Shown here piece after piece: positions 26,257-35,103 of a DNA stretch of 64,000 nucleotides; positions within the stretch are counted from its first letter, which is position 1, and each line of letters opens with the position of its first letter. The notes below the pieces were generated by a model. That model had not been told where the DNA came from. It did no database searches and was given only the letters and a program-made list of their open reading frames with translations. Position numbers and translations under genes: made by a program. Source of the DNA: Fructilactobacillus carniphilus (GTDB lineage: Bacteria > Bacillota > Bacilli > Lactobacillales > Lactobacillaceae); contig NZ_CP097121.1 in the NCBI RefSeq assembly GCF_024029675.1, positions 620,001-684,000 of the forward strand. The letters run 5' to 3'.

Positions 26257-27066
26257 TTAAACGTTCTGGTACGGATGGTCATGGTCAATTAAAATCGTTT
26301 GCACCTTTTTAGCCTGACCAGTTTGTGGGTTAACGTTAACCACACATCCGGACAAAATTCCAGCTCCCGTTGTTTCAACTGCAAAACGATTAGGGCGCGC
26401 CGTTAAGAATTTTTGAATGACGGGTTGATACTCCATTCCAATCACACCTGTAGCGGGACCGGTCATTCCAGCATCCGTCAAAAAAGCAGTCCCATCCGTT
26501 AAAATTTGCGGATCATTCGTCTGCACGTGGGTATGAGTCCCAACTACAGCTGAAACCCGTCCGTCTAAAAACAAGGCCATGGCTTTTTTCTCGCTGGTCG
26601 TTTCGGCATGAAAATCAACAAAGATGACCTTGATTCCTTCTGCATGCAGTTGGGTGACAAGCCGGTCAACAGCTGCAAACGGATCATCAGTTGCTTCCAT
26701 AAACACCCGCCCCTGTAAGTTAATCACGGCAACTTGAGTGCCATTAACGTTTAATGTAGCATAGCCATGCCCAGGGACCTTGGCTCCAGGATAGTTTAAC
26801 GGGCGCAGTAGATTAGGGGTTTGATCAATAAAGGCAAAGATTTCTTGATTATTCCATGCGTGATTACCCAGGGTCACAACGTCCGCCCCGGCTTTCATTA
26901 GGTCTTTAAATAGTTTTTGGGTGATCCCGCGCCCACTTTTGGTCGTGTTTTCCCCGTTTACGATGGTAACTTGTGGTTTAAACTCTTTTTTTAACTCGGG
27001 AAGATACTGTTCCACTAACTGCATTCCCATTTCACCAACCACGTCACCTAAAAATAAAAATTGCAT
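26257..27066 (-). CDS. ymdB: YmdB-type calcineurin-like metallophosphoesterase (TIGR00282)
   Basis: A 269-aa phosphodiesterase, in Bacillus a 2',3'-cAMP phosphodiesterase that affects motility/biofilm choice. Metal ligands are present: FLGDVVGEMG, NGENTTKSGRGI, GNHAWNN, DFHAETTSEK and GTHTHVQTND. One outer-sphere position usually written NHTWD reads NHAWN here. It is directly downstream of rny, the usual arrangement, but with a rny terminator and its own extended -10 (TGG-TAAAAT near 27110) between them. ATG at 27066 with a weak AGGCGGA ribosome site. Confidence 0.93.
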   Translation of the reverse strand: MQFLFLGDVVGEMGMQLVEQYLPELKKEFKPQVTIVNGENTTKSGRGITQKLFKDLMKAGADVVTLGNHAWNNQEIFAFIDQTPNLLRPLNYPGAKVPGHGYATLNVNGTQVAVINLQGRVFMEATDDPFAAVDRLVTQLHAEGIKVIFVDFHAETTSEKKAMALFLDGRVSAVVGTHTHVQTNDPQILTDGTAFLTDAGMTGPATGVIGMEYQPVIQKFLTARPNRFAVETTGAGILSGCVVNVNPQTGQAKKVQTILIDHDHPYQNV

Positions 27067-27123
27067 GCCTGTCCGCCTATCTAAAGTTATTCTGTTACTT
27101 CTATTTTACCATGGAAATTTCTA

Positions 27124-27153
27124 AATAAAAAAAGACTGGCACCAACCAGTCTT
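27124..27153 (-). terminator. Terminator after rny
   Basis: AAGACTGG (27132-27139) pairs with CCAGTCTT (27146-27153) over a 6-nt loop, then T7 on the minus strand. It starts directly at the rny stop codon. Confidence 0.85.
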
Positions 27154-28713
27154 CTACTGAGCATATTCAACGGAACGAACTTCCCGAATCACTTTTACCT
27201 CGACGTGACCCGGATGATTCATTTCATTTTCAATTTTGTCCTTAATCTCCCTAGCTAACACAATTGCTTGTGAATCAGAGATTTTTTCTGGTTTCGCAAT
27301 TACCCGAATTTCACGGCCGGCCTTGACGGCATAACTCTTTTCGACCTCATCAAAACTGTTGGTAATGTTCTCCAGCTTTTCCAACCGGTGCACAAAGCTC
27401 TCTAACGAGTCACTCTTGGCTCCCGGTCGGGTAATCGAAATTCGATTGGCAACATCAACTAGTTCAGAAACTAGGGTGTGGGGTTCATTCAACTCATCTT
27501 CAAGTCGAATGGCATCGATGACTACCGGATCTTCGCCATACTTCTTGGCGATGTCCACTCCGGCTTCGACATAAGATTCGTCGGTCCCACTCGCTGCTGC
27601 CCGTCCAATTTCGTGTAATAATCCAGCGCGCTTTGCTAAAGTTACATCTTCACCTAACTCAGCTGCAAAAACTCCAGCTAATTTAGCAACCTGAATGGAG
27701 CGGGACAAGACGTTTTGTCCGTATGAAATTTTATATTTCAATTGTCCCACTAACTTGACTAATTCATGATTCATGGAATGAATTCCTAAATCAAAGATGA
27801 CGTTTTCGCCCTCTTCTTGAATCTGTTGGTCGAGTTCTTTTTTACTCTTCTCGACCATTTCTTCAATGCGAGCGGGATGAATCCGTCCATCCTTAATCAA
27901 CTTTTCAAGCGCTAACTTGGCAACTTCTCTTCTAATCGGATTAAATCCACTTAGAACCACCGCATTGGGAGTATCATCAATAATTAAATCAACTCCCGTT
28001 ACGGTTTCAAAAGTCCGAATGTTTCGTCCTTCCCGACCGATGATTCTTCCTTTCATATCATCGTTAGGAAGGGCGACAACGGACACCGTGGTTTCTGAAA
28101 CAATATCTGCAGAACTCTGTTGTAGGGCTTCTACAATTAAGTTCTTCGCGTCCTGGGCAGCCGTCTGTTTAGCGGATTCATAATTTTGCTTAATCATCCG
28201 CGCCCGCACGTCTGCTAAATCACGTTTTGTTTCATCCAGCACTAAGTCGCGTGCTTCTGCTTCAGTTAAGGAAGCAACCTTGGTGACCTCGGCCTGCCGT
28301 TTTGCGATAAGTGCATCTGCATCTTGTTGCTTTTTTTCCAGTACCTTTTTCTCACTACTAATGCGTTCCTCTAACCGGTTTAGATTATCATCCCGTTTTT
28401 CAAAAGCCCGATCCTTACGATCTAGAGCTTCCTCCCGTTTCAGTAAATAATCTTCTTGGCGCTGAATATCATCACGCCGTTTTTTTAAGACCTTTTCGAC
28501 CTTATTTCGGTAAGCATTACCGTCTTTTTTGGCTTTAGCAGTAGCATCTTTGAGTTGCTGCTCTGCCTGACGTTGCGCATCGGTTAGAATATCATTAGCA
28601 TTTTGATGAGCGGCAGTCAGCTTCGCTTCTACCGTTCGTTTATGAGTAAATTGCCCGATTAAAAAACCAACAATCATAGCGATAGCGGCGCATCCAACAA
28701 TAGCGAATACCAT
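27154..28713 (-). CDS. rny: RNase Y with a degenerate HD nuclease domain
   Basis: A 519-aa protein of normal RNase Y length and order: membrane anchor (residues 1-21), long charged coiled coil (about 30-200), KH domain (GRIIGREGRN at 222-231), HD domain (about 330-425) and a conserved C-terminal part ending VEYAQ. RNase Y normally starts mRNA decay with a metal-dependent HD site. Here, in an ungapped alignment to the remembered family sequence, the ligand positions read Arg338 for His, His367-Glu368 for the HD pair, Tyr381 for His, Glu405-Asp406 for the His-His pair and Asn423 for Asp. Only His367 is kept. Catalysis is therefore doubtful, while RNA binding and scaffolding look intact. The start ATG at 28713 follows GGGGG. 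Confidence 0.9.
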   Translation of the reverse strand: MVFAIVGCAAIAMIVGFLIGQFTHKRTVEAKLTAAHQNANDILTDAQRQAEQQLKDATAKAKKDGNAYRNKVEKVLKKRRDDIQRQEDYLLKREEALDRKDRAFEKRDDNLNRLEERISSEKKVLEKKQQDADALIAKRQAEVTKVASLTEAEARDLVLDETKRDLADVRARMIKQNYESAKQTAAQDAKNLIVEALQQSSADIVSETTVSVVALPNDDMKGRIIGREGRNIRTFETVTGVDLIIDDTPNAVVLSGFNPIRREVAKLALEKLIKDGRIHPARIEEMVEKSKKELDQQIQEEGENVIFDLGIHSMNHELVKLVGQLKYKISYGQNVLSRSIQVAKLAGVFAAELGEDVTLAKRAGLLHEIGRAAASGTDESYVEAGVDIAKKYGEDPVVIDAIRLEDELNEPHTLVSELVDVANRISITRPGAKSDSLESFVHRLEKLENITNSFDEVEKSYAVKAGREIRVIAKPEKISDSQAIVLAREIKDKIENEMNHPGHVEVKVIREVRSVEYAQ

Positions 28714-28747
28714 TATTTTTCCCCCGTATCACTTGAATTTTAAAGAA

Positions 28748-28806
28748 GCAAACGTTCACCACGTTTGCCACTTATCCAGTTTAATGTTAAAAAATTTAAC
28801 TGTCAA
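28748..28806 (-). promoter_or_regulatory. rny promoter and 5'-terminal hairpin
   Basis: TTGACA (28801-28806), 17 bp, TAAACT (28778-28783) on the minus strand. Transcription would start about 28771, so the leader opens almost directly with the perfect 8-bp hairpin GCAAACGT-N5-ACGTTTGC (28748-28768), some 35 nt before the start codon. The whole cinA-rny gap (28714-28842) holds no recA gene or remnant. Confidence 0.65.
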
Positions 28807-28842
28807 CCAAGACCATTGAAACAGTTATTTCTTTGTCAATAA

Positions 28843-30084
28843 CTAACCTTGGAACTGATCGTAAATTAGCTTTAGCCCTGACTTAACTGCATAGTCGCGG
28901 ACGGCATTTCTAGAACCGGAAAACTGGAAACTTTTAGTAAGCACCCGCCCATCTGGTAAGGATAGCCCAATCCAAAAGAATCCAGCTGGATGTCCCTCTA
29001 GCTCATCTGGACCGGCCACTCCAGTAAACGAAATGGCTAAGTCAGTTTGTAACTGTCGTTGGGCTCCCGTTGCCATGGCAATCGCTGTTTCCTTTGAAAC
29101 CACTCCATGAGCAGCAATCGTAGTGACCGGAACGTTTACTAATTGCTCTTTCGCGGCAGCGGCATATGTAACAAAGCCTCCCGAAAAAATCTGCGATGCT
29201 CCGGCAACGTTGGCGAGCGTACTTTGAAACAAACCACTAGTTAATGATTCAGCAGCGGTAATGGTTAACTGCCGCCGTTGCAGAAGGTGTACCACCACCT
29301 GTTCCAATGAATTATCATCACCATAGCCATAAAAATACTGTCCTGCTAGATGCAAAACCTGCTGCTCTGTTTCATCCAACAACTGAACTACGGTGCCCTC
29401 ATTACTGCCACTGGCGGTAATCCGTAGCGTAACCTCATTTTGTTTGGCATACGTGGCAAGTGTTGGATTTTGCTGCCCGGCGATCAATGAATGGAGACAG
29501 TCTTCTAGCGCGGGTTCGCCAATTCCAAAAAAGCGCATGACCCGAGACTTAATCACTTGACCACTTTGCATTAATTGGGCTAACCGTGGCTCTGCTTCTT
29601 TTTCAAACATCGGTTGTAACTCAGTTGGGGGAACGGGAAGGACCAAATAACGACACTGTTCGGTAGTTAACAACATTCCCACCGCAAAGCCAACTTCATT
29701 GGGTAAGACGGTTGCCCCTGCAATGATTTCCCCCATTAGATCAGCGTGGATGGGTTGCGGCCGCTTGGTTTCTGCATAAAAGGTCTTAATTTTAGTCATT
29801 GATTCCGGTTCCGCAACCAACGGCCGTTGCACAACTTTAGCCAAAATCTTCTTCGTCAAATCATCTTCCGTTGGAACAAGTCCCCCCGTTAAAACCACCA
29901 AGTCACTGCGCTGGGCAGCCCGGTGAATGGTGGTAGCCAGACGTTCGGGATTATCCCCTACCGTAGCCGTAAAGTACACATCAATTCCCAAGTTAGCAAG
30001 ATGCTGAGCAATGAACGGCGTACTGGTATCCACAATTTCGCCCAATAACAGTTCGGTGCCAACGCTAATAATTTCTGCTTTCAT
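28843..30084 (-). CDS. cinA: CinA family competence/damage-inducible protein (putative nicotinamide-nucleotide amidase)
   Basis: A 413-aa two-domain protein. The N-terminal molybdopterin-binding-like domain starts MKAEIISVGTELLLGEIVDT with TGGLVPTEDD (usually TGGLGPT), and the C-terminal CinA domain has AAESLTSGL and the FTGVAGPD block with the deamidase signature. Family members recycle NMN or cleave ADP-ribose. The ATG at 30084 follows AGGAAG. It lies between pgsA and rny, the normal place except that recA is missing downstream. Confidence 0.93.
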   Translation of the reverse strand: MKAEIISVGTELLLGEIVDTSTPFIAQHLANLGIDVYFTATVGDNPERLATTIHRAAQRSDLVVLTGGLVPTEDDLTKKILAKVVQRPLVAEPESMTKIKTFYAETKRPQPIHADLMGEIIAGATVLPNEVGFAVGMLLTTEQCRYLVLPVPPTELQPMFEKEAEPRLAQLMQSGQVIKSRVMRFFGIGEPALEDCLHSLIAGQQNPTLATYAKQNEVTLRITASGSNEGTVVQLLDETEQQVLHLAGQYFYGYGDDNSLEQVVVHLLQRRQLTITAAESLTSGLFQSTLANVAGASQIFSGGFVTYAAAAKEQLVNVPVTTIAAHGVVSKETAIAMATGAQRQLQTDLAISFTGVAGPDELEGHPAGFFWIGLSLPDGRVLTKSFQFSGSRNAVRDYAVKSGLKLIYDQFQG

Positions 30085-30118
30085 TTTCGAACTTCTTCCT
30101 ATTTACTGTCTTGCTTAC

Positions 30119-30706
30119 TTAGAAGGAATCTGCAAAGACCTTCCGATTCTTCACGAAGTATTCAACTCCAGAGTATACGGCCGCAATTAAGGCCACGTAT
30201 AAACAAAACTGTCCGACCGGTAAATTTAAGTTATTGAAAAAAACGTTGTTCAACAGCAACAAAATCACACTAATCATTTCAAAAAAGGTCTTAATTTTTC
30301 CTGACCAGTCAGCTGCAATGACTTGACCATCGTTTTGAACGATAATTAGGCGTAAGCCCGTAACCGCCAATTCCCGACACACGATAATGGCAGCAATCCA
30401 AGCGGCAACATTGTTATCACCGACCCCCACCAGCATGATGAAAGCTGACATAACAATCATTTTATCGGCTAACGGATCTGCGAACTTCCCAAAGTTAGTG
30501 ACGAGGTGTTTTCGTCTCGCAATCTGACCATCTAAAAAGTCGGTCAAAGCCGCTACAATAAACACTAGAGCTGCCAATAACTGATTCACTGGAATCATGG
30601 TTCCAGCCACAACCACGGACCCCATGCTAATCGGCAATGCTAATAACAATAGAAAAATGGGAATCAGGATAATCCGAAACATGGTTAATTTATTAGGTAA
30701 ATTCAT
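30119..30706 (-). CDS. pgsA: CDP-diacylglycerol--glycerol-3-phosphate 3-phosphatidyltransferase
   Basis: A 195-aa integral membrane enzyme making phosphatidylglycerophosphate, the first committed step to phosphatidylglycerol and cardiolipin. The complete CDP-alcohol phosphotransferase motif runs from Asp56 to Asp81 (D56, D59-G60, A63-R64, G73, D77, D81). About five or six membrane helices. The ATG at 30706 follows GAGGAGG. Between rodZ and cinA as in other Firmicutes. Confidence 0.96.
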   Translation of the reverse strand: MNLPNKLTMFRIILIPIFLLLLALPISMGSVVVAGTMIPVNQLLAALVFIVAALTDFLDGQIARRKHLVTNFGKFADPLADKMIVMSAFIMLVGVGDNNVAAWIAAIIVCRELAVTGLRLIIVQNDGQVIAADWSGKIKTFFEMISVILLLLNNVFFNNLNLPVGQFCLYVALIAAVYSGVEYFVKNRKVFADSF

Positions 30707-30726
30707 TACAAAAAATCCTCCTCAAA

Positions 30727-30773
30727 CCGAAAATAACGCCCTGCTGTTACACAGGCCGCCATTGTTCGTTATT
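30727..30773 (-). terminator. Possible attenuating terminator between rodZ and pgsA
   Basis: AATAACG (30767-30773 side) pairs with CGTTATT (30732-30738 side) with a further GCCTG/CAGGGC pairing inside, then TTTTC on the minus strand. It overlaps the rodZ stop codon. The U-run is short, so read-through to pgsA is likely. Confidence 0.4.
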
Positions 30774-31668
30774 ATTCAAATTTAAAGTTCATATCCCGCT
30801 GGTTGGCATCTTGACCTGCTGCCGGTTGAGGAAGCATTACTTGTTGGTCGTTTAACTTCACGCTCGAAATTGGAGCGTTCGTGAGGTGGATGTTAACCTC
30901 TTTGGTGTTCTTTGGAATCTCAACTTGATGTCCCGCATTTTGATTTACCGTGCCGCTATAAACTTGATTTCCATCCAGTTTCACCGTTACGGTCGTGGCT
31001 TGAGTAGCCGCTAAATCTAACTTAGAAGTGGCATTTCCGGTTTTAACGGTAAAGTCGCTGGTACTGTCTTTCACCTGCTTAATTTCCGTTTGCCCTTCCT
31101 TTAAGTTATTCTTCTTGGTTTGTTTTTCCGACTTTTTCTTCTTAGCATCATCGTTAGTAACCGTTACTTTAGCGTTTTTAGGTGCCGTAGCGTTGCTATC
31201 TTGTCTGGTCTTAGCAACGGCAAAGATCACAACTCCGATGATAATAATCACCACTACTACTAGTCCGACCAATGGAATCATTTTTTGGCGATCCATTTGG
31301 TTCTGGTTCTTAGAAAGGTTAGGGCTATTCGTTGATTGATTAGCAGTCCGACCGGTTTCAGCCTCAGCTGGTTCGGTCGTTTGTAATGAATCAGCATCAG
31401 GACTAACCTTAGCGGTGGTCAAATGAGCATCCTGTAAGAATTGTTCCCCGTTTAGACCCACAGCGTTTGCATATTGCTTCACAAACGCCCGGACGTAAAA
31501 TTGACCCGGTAATGCATTAAAATCACCATTTTCGATCGCCGTTAAGTACCGTTTTTGAATCTTAGTCCGCTTTTGGAGTTCATCGATTGAAAGACCGGCT
31601 TGTTCCCGGGCCGCCTTTAATTGAGCTCCGATTTCAGAATTACTAGTTTGCTTGCTTTCCTCACTCAT
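30772..31668 (-). CDS. rodZ: RodZ-like cell-shape protein (XRE helix-turn-helix, one TM helix, DUF4115)
   Basis: A 298-aa protein linking MreB to the membrane. Residues 12-75 are a RodZ-type helix-turn-helix ([20 protein letters not shown]). A Thr/Ser/Asn-rich linker follows, then one membrane helix (131-152), a Lys-rich spacer and an extracellular beta domain (DUF4115-like, [14 protein letters not shown]). ATG at 31668 after GGAG. It follows ymfF-ymfH and precedes pgsA-cinA, but the SDR gene ymfI that often stands before it is absent. Confidence 0.9.
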   Translation of the reverse strand: MSEESKQTSNSEIGAQLKAAREQAGLSIDELQKRTKIQKRYLTAIENGDFNALPGQFYVRAFVKQYANAVGLNGEQFLQDAHLTTAKVSPDADSLQTTEPAEAETGRTANQSTNSPNLSKNQNQMDRQKMIPLVGLVVVVIIIIGVVIFAVAKTRQDSNATAPKNAKVTVTNDDAKKKKSEKQTKKNNLKEGQTEIKQVKDSTSDFTVKTGNATSKLDLAATQATTVTVKLDGNQVYSGTVNQNAGHQVEIPKNTKEVNIHLTNAPISSVKLNDQQVMLPQPAAGQDANQRDMNFKFE

Positions 31669-31698
31669 TTTTTCAACTCCAATTCCTTAATTTATTGT

Positions 31699-31711
31699 CA
31701 GTATATCATAT
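31699..31711 (-). promoter_or_regulatory. rodZ extended -10 promoter
   Basis: On the minus strand the 13-mer ATATGATATACTG contains TGA-TATACT, an extended -10, about 30 bp before the start codon. The identical 13-mer occurs upstream of mreB (38283-38295). No clear -35 is seen. Confidence 0.5.
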
Positions 31712-31735
31712 CCAGAATACTGAAAACACGACCAG

Positions 31736-33001
31736 CTACTTAATTAGATTAATCGTTTTTTGACTAGCCCGAAAGAAGGCTTGTGCCAGCTTAACAACTG
31801 TTTTCAAATCCAACTGGTTAATGATTTCAATTTCATCAAACAAATTAGTGTATCCATCTAAAGCTGTACCTAATTGGTTAGCAATGGCAGAGACCGAATT
31901 CATTTGGCTAATTCGCTCCCCGAGCTCTTCATTTTTAATCAAATTAAACTGCGGAGCTAAGCGCTGCGGATCCTGAAGGGCTTGTTCAATCACATTTCCA
32001 ATCGCATCACTAAAGCGTTCGGGCTGCTCTGTATCCATCGCCAAAATCAAAAAGTGATAATCTGCTTCCATTTCAAAATCAAAGCCAAATGAATCATTGA
32101 TAATCCCAGTTTGGTAAAGGTGTTGATAAATATCCGAATCTTCAGAAAACAGCAACTGGAGAAAAATGCCAAAGGCTAATTCTTGCTGAGCAAAATCCCG
32201 TCCCGTTCTAGTTGGTGCCGGTCCTCGATAACCAACCGCCAGCTTAGGCGTGGTTACTGATAACGAGGTTTCTCGCTGAGGAATCACCACGCTATTTTGA
32301 ATGTCCCGCTTCGTTTGTTGCTTAAGTCTCCGTAACTCGGCCTGATCGCCTTGGGTAGTTGGTAATGTTTGTAAAACAGGTAAAATTTCTGCTAACGTCA
32401 CCGGCCCACAAAGTGTCAGAGTCAAATTACCGGGTTGATAATACTGGCGGTAGGTAGCGTACAAATCAGCCTCCGTAATCTGAGCAATCGAAGGAATGTC
32501 GCCGGCAATATCAGCGCTTAACGGCGAGTTAGAATACAAGTTGGCAATCGTATCAAAATAGAGTCGCGAGTTAGGATCATCTTGATACATCAAAATTTCT
32601 TGTCCAATAATCCCCTGCTCCTTGGCAATTTTTTCCGGACTAAAGAACGGATGATAGACCAGGTCTAACAGCACCCGGAGGTTCTCAATCACATTATCAG
32701 TGGCCGTAAACAGATAACTAGTTTGCGCAAAGCTAGTAAAGGCGTTGTCACTTGCACCTAGAGCAGCATAGTGATCACTGGAATCGTAATGTTCCTTATC
32801 AAACAACTTATGCTCCATAAAGTGGGCAATTCCAGCTGGAACGGTCCGATTTTTGAGTCGGACGTTAATCGAGCCAAAGTCCGCAGTTAGCATTGCATAG
32901 ATTGAATTAAACTGGGGCTTCGGATTAACGATTACTTTCATTCCATTCGCAAGCCGGGTGCTTTCTACCGTTTCGTCATATTGATTATAATGTTTTTGCA
33001 T
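31736..33001 (-). CDS. ymfH: M16-family zinc peptidase YmfH (EF-P modification-associated)
   Basis: A 421-aa insulinase-type protein. The inverted zinc motif HFMEH lies at residues 60-64 (GIAHFMEHKLF), with the downstream Glu region (ENLRVLLDLVYHP). In Bacillus the ymfF/ymfH/ymfI genes are linked to 5-aminopentanol modification of EF-P, and related pairs process peptides. The ATG at 33001 follows AAAGGAG, and the gene overlaps ymfF by 17 bp. YmfH is the catalytic partner of the pair. Confidence 0.88.
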   Translation of the reverse strand: MQKHYNQYDETVESTRLANGMKVIVNPKPQFNSIYAMLTADFGSINVRLKNRTVPAGIAHFMEHKLFDKEHYDSSDHYAALGASDNAFTSFAQTSYLFTATDNVIENLRVLLDLVYHPFFSPEKIAKEQGIIGQEILMYQDDPNSRLYFDTIANLYSNSPLSADIAGDIPSIAQITEADLYATYRQYYQPGNLTLTLCGPVTLAEILPVLQTLPTTQGDQAELRRLKQQTKRDIQNSVVIPQRETSLSVTTPKLAVGYRGPAPTRTGRDFAQQELAFGIFLQLLFSEDSDIYQHLYQTGIINDSFGFDFEMEADYHFLILAMDTEQPERFSDAIGNVIEQALQDPQRLAPQFNLIKNEELGERISQMNSVSAIANQLGTALDGYTNLFDEIEIINQLDLKTVVKLAQAFFRASQKTINLIK

Positions 33002-34253
33002 TAGAAGCTCCTTTCAAAAAGAAGGTGGCCCGTAACTGTAGCTGGCTGGCAACAGCACTAATTTCTGCTTTAGAAACGCGCTGAATGTGATTTTCCCAGG
33101 CCCCACTGGCATCATGTCCCAATAGTTGCTGTAAAAATTGTTGGTTAATTAAGCGGCGCGGACTATCGGCACGGCTCTTAAAGCTTGAGGTTAAGACTTC
33201 TTTGACCTGGTCCAAATCAGCAGTGGAATAATCGCCATCAATCAAGCGTTGCAGTTCTGCTTGAATCAACGTTTGAACCCGCGACTGTTGCTCTCCATCA
33301 ATTCCACTTTGAATTGTGAGCAAGCCCACCGTGGAATTATAACTGCTGTTAATGTAATAAACTAAGCTGTCCCGCTCGCGAATATCACGAAACATTAACG
33401 AGCTGGCCGTTCCGCCCCACAAACCGTTCATTACCACAGCAGCATAGTAGTCTAAATCGGTACGGAGCACCGGGAGCGCATAAGCCTGTTGATAGAGTGA
33501 TTGTTGTTGCTGCACGGGTTCCACCTTGGTGTGCATTTGTTGTGGAACCATTCGGGATAAGACATCGCTAGCATCGCTGGTAGTGGACTGCAACTGCTCA
33601 AACTGGGGTTGGAGGTCCTCCATTATTGCTGGTGATGCCGTCCCAAGTGCCGACACAAAAATTTCATTGTCCATTATCATTTCTTGGTAATACTGAGCAA
33701 CTTCAGCACTGGTTAAATTTTGTAGCCGGTGCACATTCCCTAACACACTTTTGCCTTGAAGCGGAGTTTCTGCAAAATAGAGTTCCTGTAACTGGCGGCC
33801 GGCATAGTACTTCTTGTCATCGTCTAAATTCTTAACATAATCAATCAAATTTTGTTGGTGTAACTGAAATAAGTCAGGAGGAAATTCGCCTTCATCAATC
33901 AGTGGATGAAAAAGCATCTCAGTGATAAAGTCACTCACTGGGGTAGTTACGTCAACTCCATTGGGAAGATACCGTTCATCTGCAAAACTAATTAAAAAGC
34001 GTAACACCGCTTGATTTCCGACTCGAAAAACAGAAGTGCCAAATTGTGTTCCATATAACTCTGCCAAACGCTGAGCAACTTGCAGTTTACTGGCATACTT
34101 TTGACTGTAATTTTCCATCAATTCTGCTAATAACACCCGTTTTTCAAGATTTTGCTGGTCTAATGGTTCCACAAAATCAATGGCAATCGTAGTCGTCTTA
34201 AATTTATTCCCAGGTTGCTGATTAAAATGAATCCGTGCTGTCTTGTTCTGCAT
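32985..34253 (-). CDS. ymfF: M16-family peptidase-like partner YmfF (non-catalytic)
   Basis: A 422-aa M16-fold protein without the HXXEH zinc motif (the corresponding helix reads ELMENYSQKYAS), which is normal for YmfF, the non-catalytic half of a heterodimer. The C-terminal M16 domain features (GGTASSLMFRDIRERDSLVYYI) are well conserved. The ATG at 34253 follows GGAGG. Upstream is the minD terminator, so ymfF-ymfH form their own unit. Confidence 0.87.
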   Translation of the reverse strand: MQNKTARIHFNQQPGNKFKTTTIAIDFVEPLDQQNLEKRVLLAELMENYSQKYASKLQVAQRLAELYGTQFGTSVFRVGNQAVLRFLISFADERYLPNGVDVTTPVSDFITEMLFHPLIDEGEFPPDLFQLHQQNLIDYVKNLDDDKKYYAGRQLQELYFAETPLQGKSVLGNVHRLQNLTSAEVAQYYQEMIMDNEIFVSALGTASPAIMEDLQPQFEQLQSTTSDASDVLSRMVPQQMHTKVEPVQQQQSLYQQAYALPVLRTDLDYYAAVVMNGLWGGTASSLMFRDIRERDSLVYYINSSYNSTVGLLTIQSGIDGEQQSRVQTLIQAELQRLIDGDYSTADLDQVKEVLTSSFKSRADSPRRLINQQFLQQLLGHDASGAWENHIQRVSKAEISAVASQLQLRATFFLKGASNAKTL

Positions 34254-34264
34254 ACTTCCTCCAA

Positions 34265-34295
34265 TAAAAAAACCCTTAGCGAATTCCTAAGGGTT
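34265..34295 (-). terminator. Terminator after minD
   Basis: AACCCTTAG (34271-34279) pairs with CTAAGGGTT (34287-34295) over a 7-nt loop, then T6 on the minus strand. It closes the mre-min unit. Confidence 0.88.
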
Positions 34296-34303
34296 GTAGT
34301 TGT

Positions 34304-35101
34304 CTACTTGAATAAGTGTTTAAGTCGATCCCAGAAGCTAGGTTTCGCCGCCTGAATGGGCATCAACGGTACCGTTTCTCCCATGACCCGGCGTGCAATG
34401 TTTTGATAACACTTAGCAGCCACATTATCTGAACTCAAAACAATGGGGTCTCCGTGATTGGATGTTTTAATCACTTCATCGTCATCAATCACAATCCCCA
34501 ACAACTTTACTCCTAAGTGTTGGGTAATTTCATCAACGTCCATTACATCCCCATTATCCATCATGTTCGGCCGAATCCGGTTGATGATTAACTCGGGAGA
34601 TTCATGTAACGGGTGCTTTTCTAAGATACCAACCACTCGGTCGGCATCCCGAACTGCAGAAATTTCGGGAGTGGTGACAATAATGGCTCGGTCTGCCCCC
34701 GCAACAGCGTTCAAAAAGCCCTGCTCAATCCCAGCAGGACAGTCAATTAAAACATAGTCAAACTGTGGTTTTAACTCATCCACAATGTTTTTAACTTCTT
34801 CTTCTGTAAGGGCATTTTTATCTGTAGTTTGCGCAGCTGGCAACAAGTACAAATTCCCATCGAACCGCTTATCCTTAATAAGTGCCTTAACCAAATGGGC
34901 TCGATCCTTAGCAACATCCACAATGTCATACATAATCCGATTGTCTAATCCCAGCACCACATCGAGATTCCGCAATCCGATGTCTAAATCTAATAGACAA
35001 ACCTTTTTCCCCATCAGAGCTAGGGCCGTCCCAATGTTAGCAGACGTCGTTGTTTTTCCAACCCCACCTTTTCCAGATGTGATTACAATTGCTTCACCCA
35101 T
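34304..35101 (-). CDS. minD: Septum site-determining ATPase MinD
   Basis: A 265-aa ParA-type ATPase that recruits MinC to the membrane to block polar division. Deviant Walker A GKGGVGKTTTSANIG, switch motifs DLDIGLRNLD and DCPAGIEQG, and a C-terminal amphipathic membrane helix (SFWDRLKHLFK) are present. I use the ATG at 35101, nine bases after GGAGG; the frame could also use the adjoining GTG. It directly follows minC. Confidence 0.97.
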   Translation of the reverse strand: MGEAIVITSGKGGVGKTTTSANIGTALALMGKKVCLLDLDIGLRNLDVVLGLDNRIMYDIVDVAKDRAHLVKALIKDKRFDGNLYLLPAAQTTDKNALTEEEVKNIVDELKPQFDYVLIDCPAGIEQGFLNAVAGADRAIIVTTPEISAVRDADRVVGILEKHPLHESPELIINRIRPNMMDNGDVMDVDEITQHLGVKLLGIVIDDDEVIKTSNHGDPIVLSSDNVAAKCYQNIARRVMGETVPLMPIQAAKPSFWDRLKHLFK

Positions 35102-35103
35102 CA

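Noticed and set aside
32985..34253. Missing HXXEH motif in YmfF as a loss-of-function event
   Set aside because: YmfF proteins are normally non-catalytic partners; the motif is present in the neighbouring YmfH.
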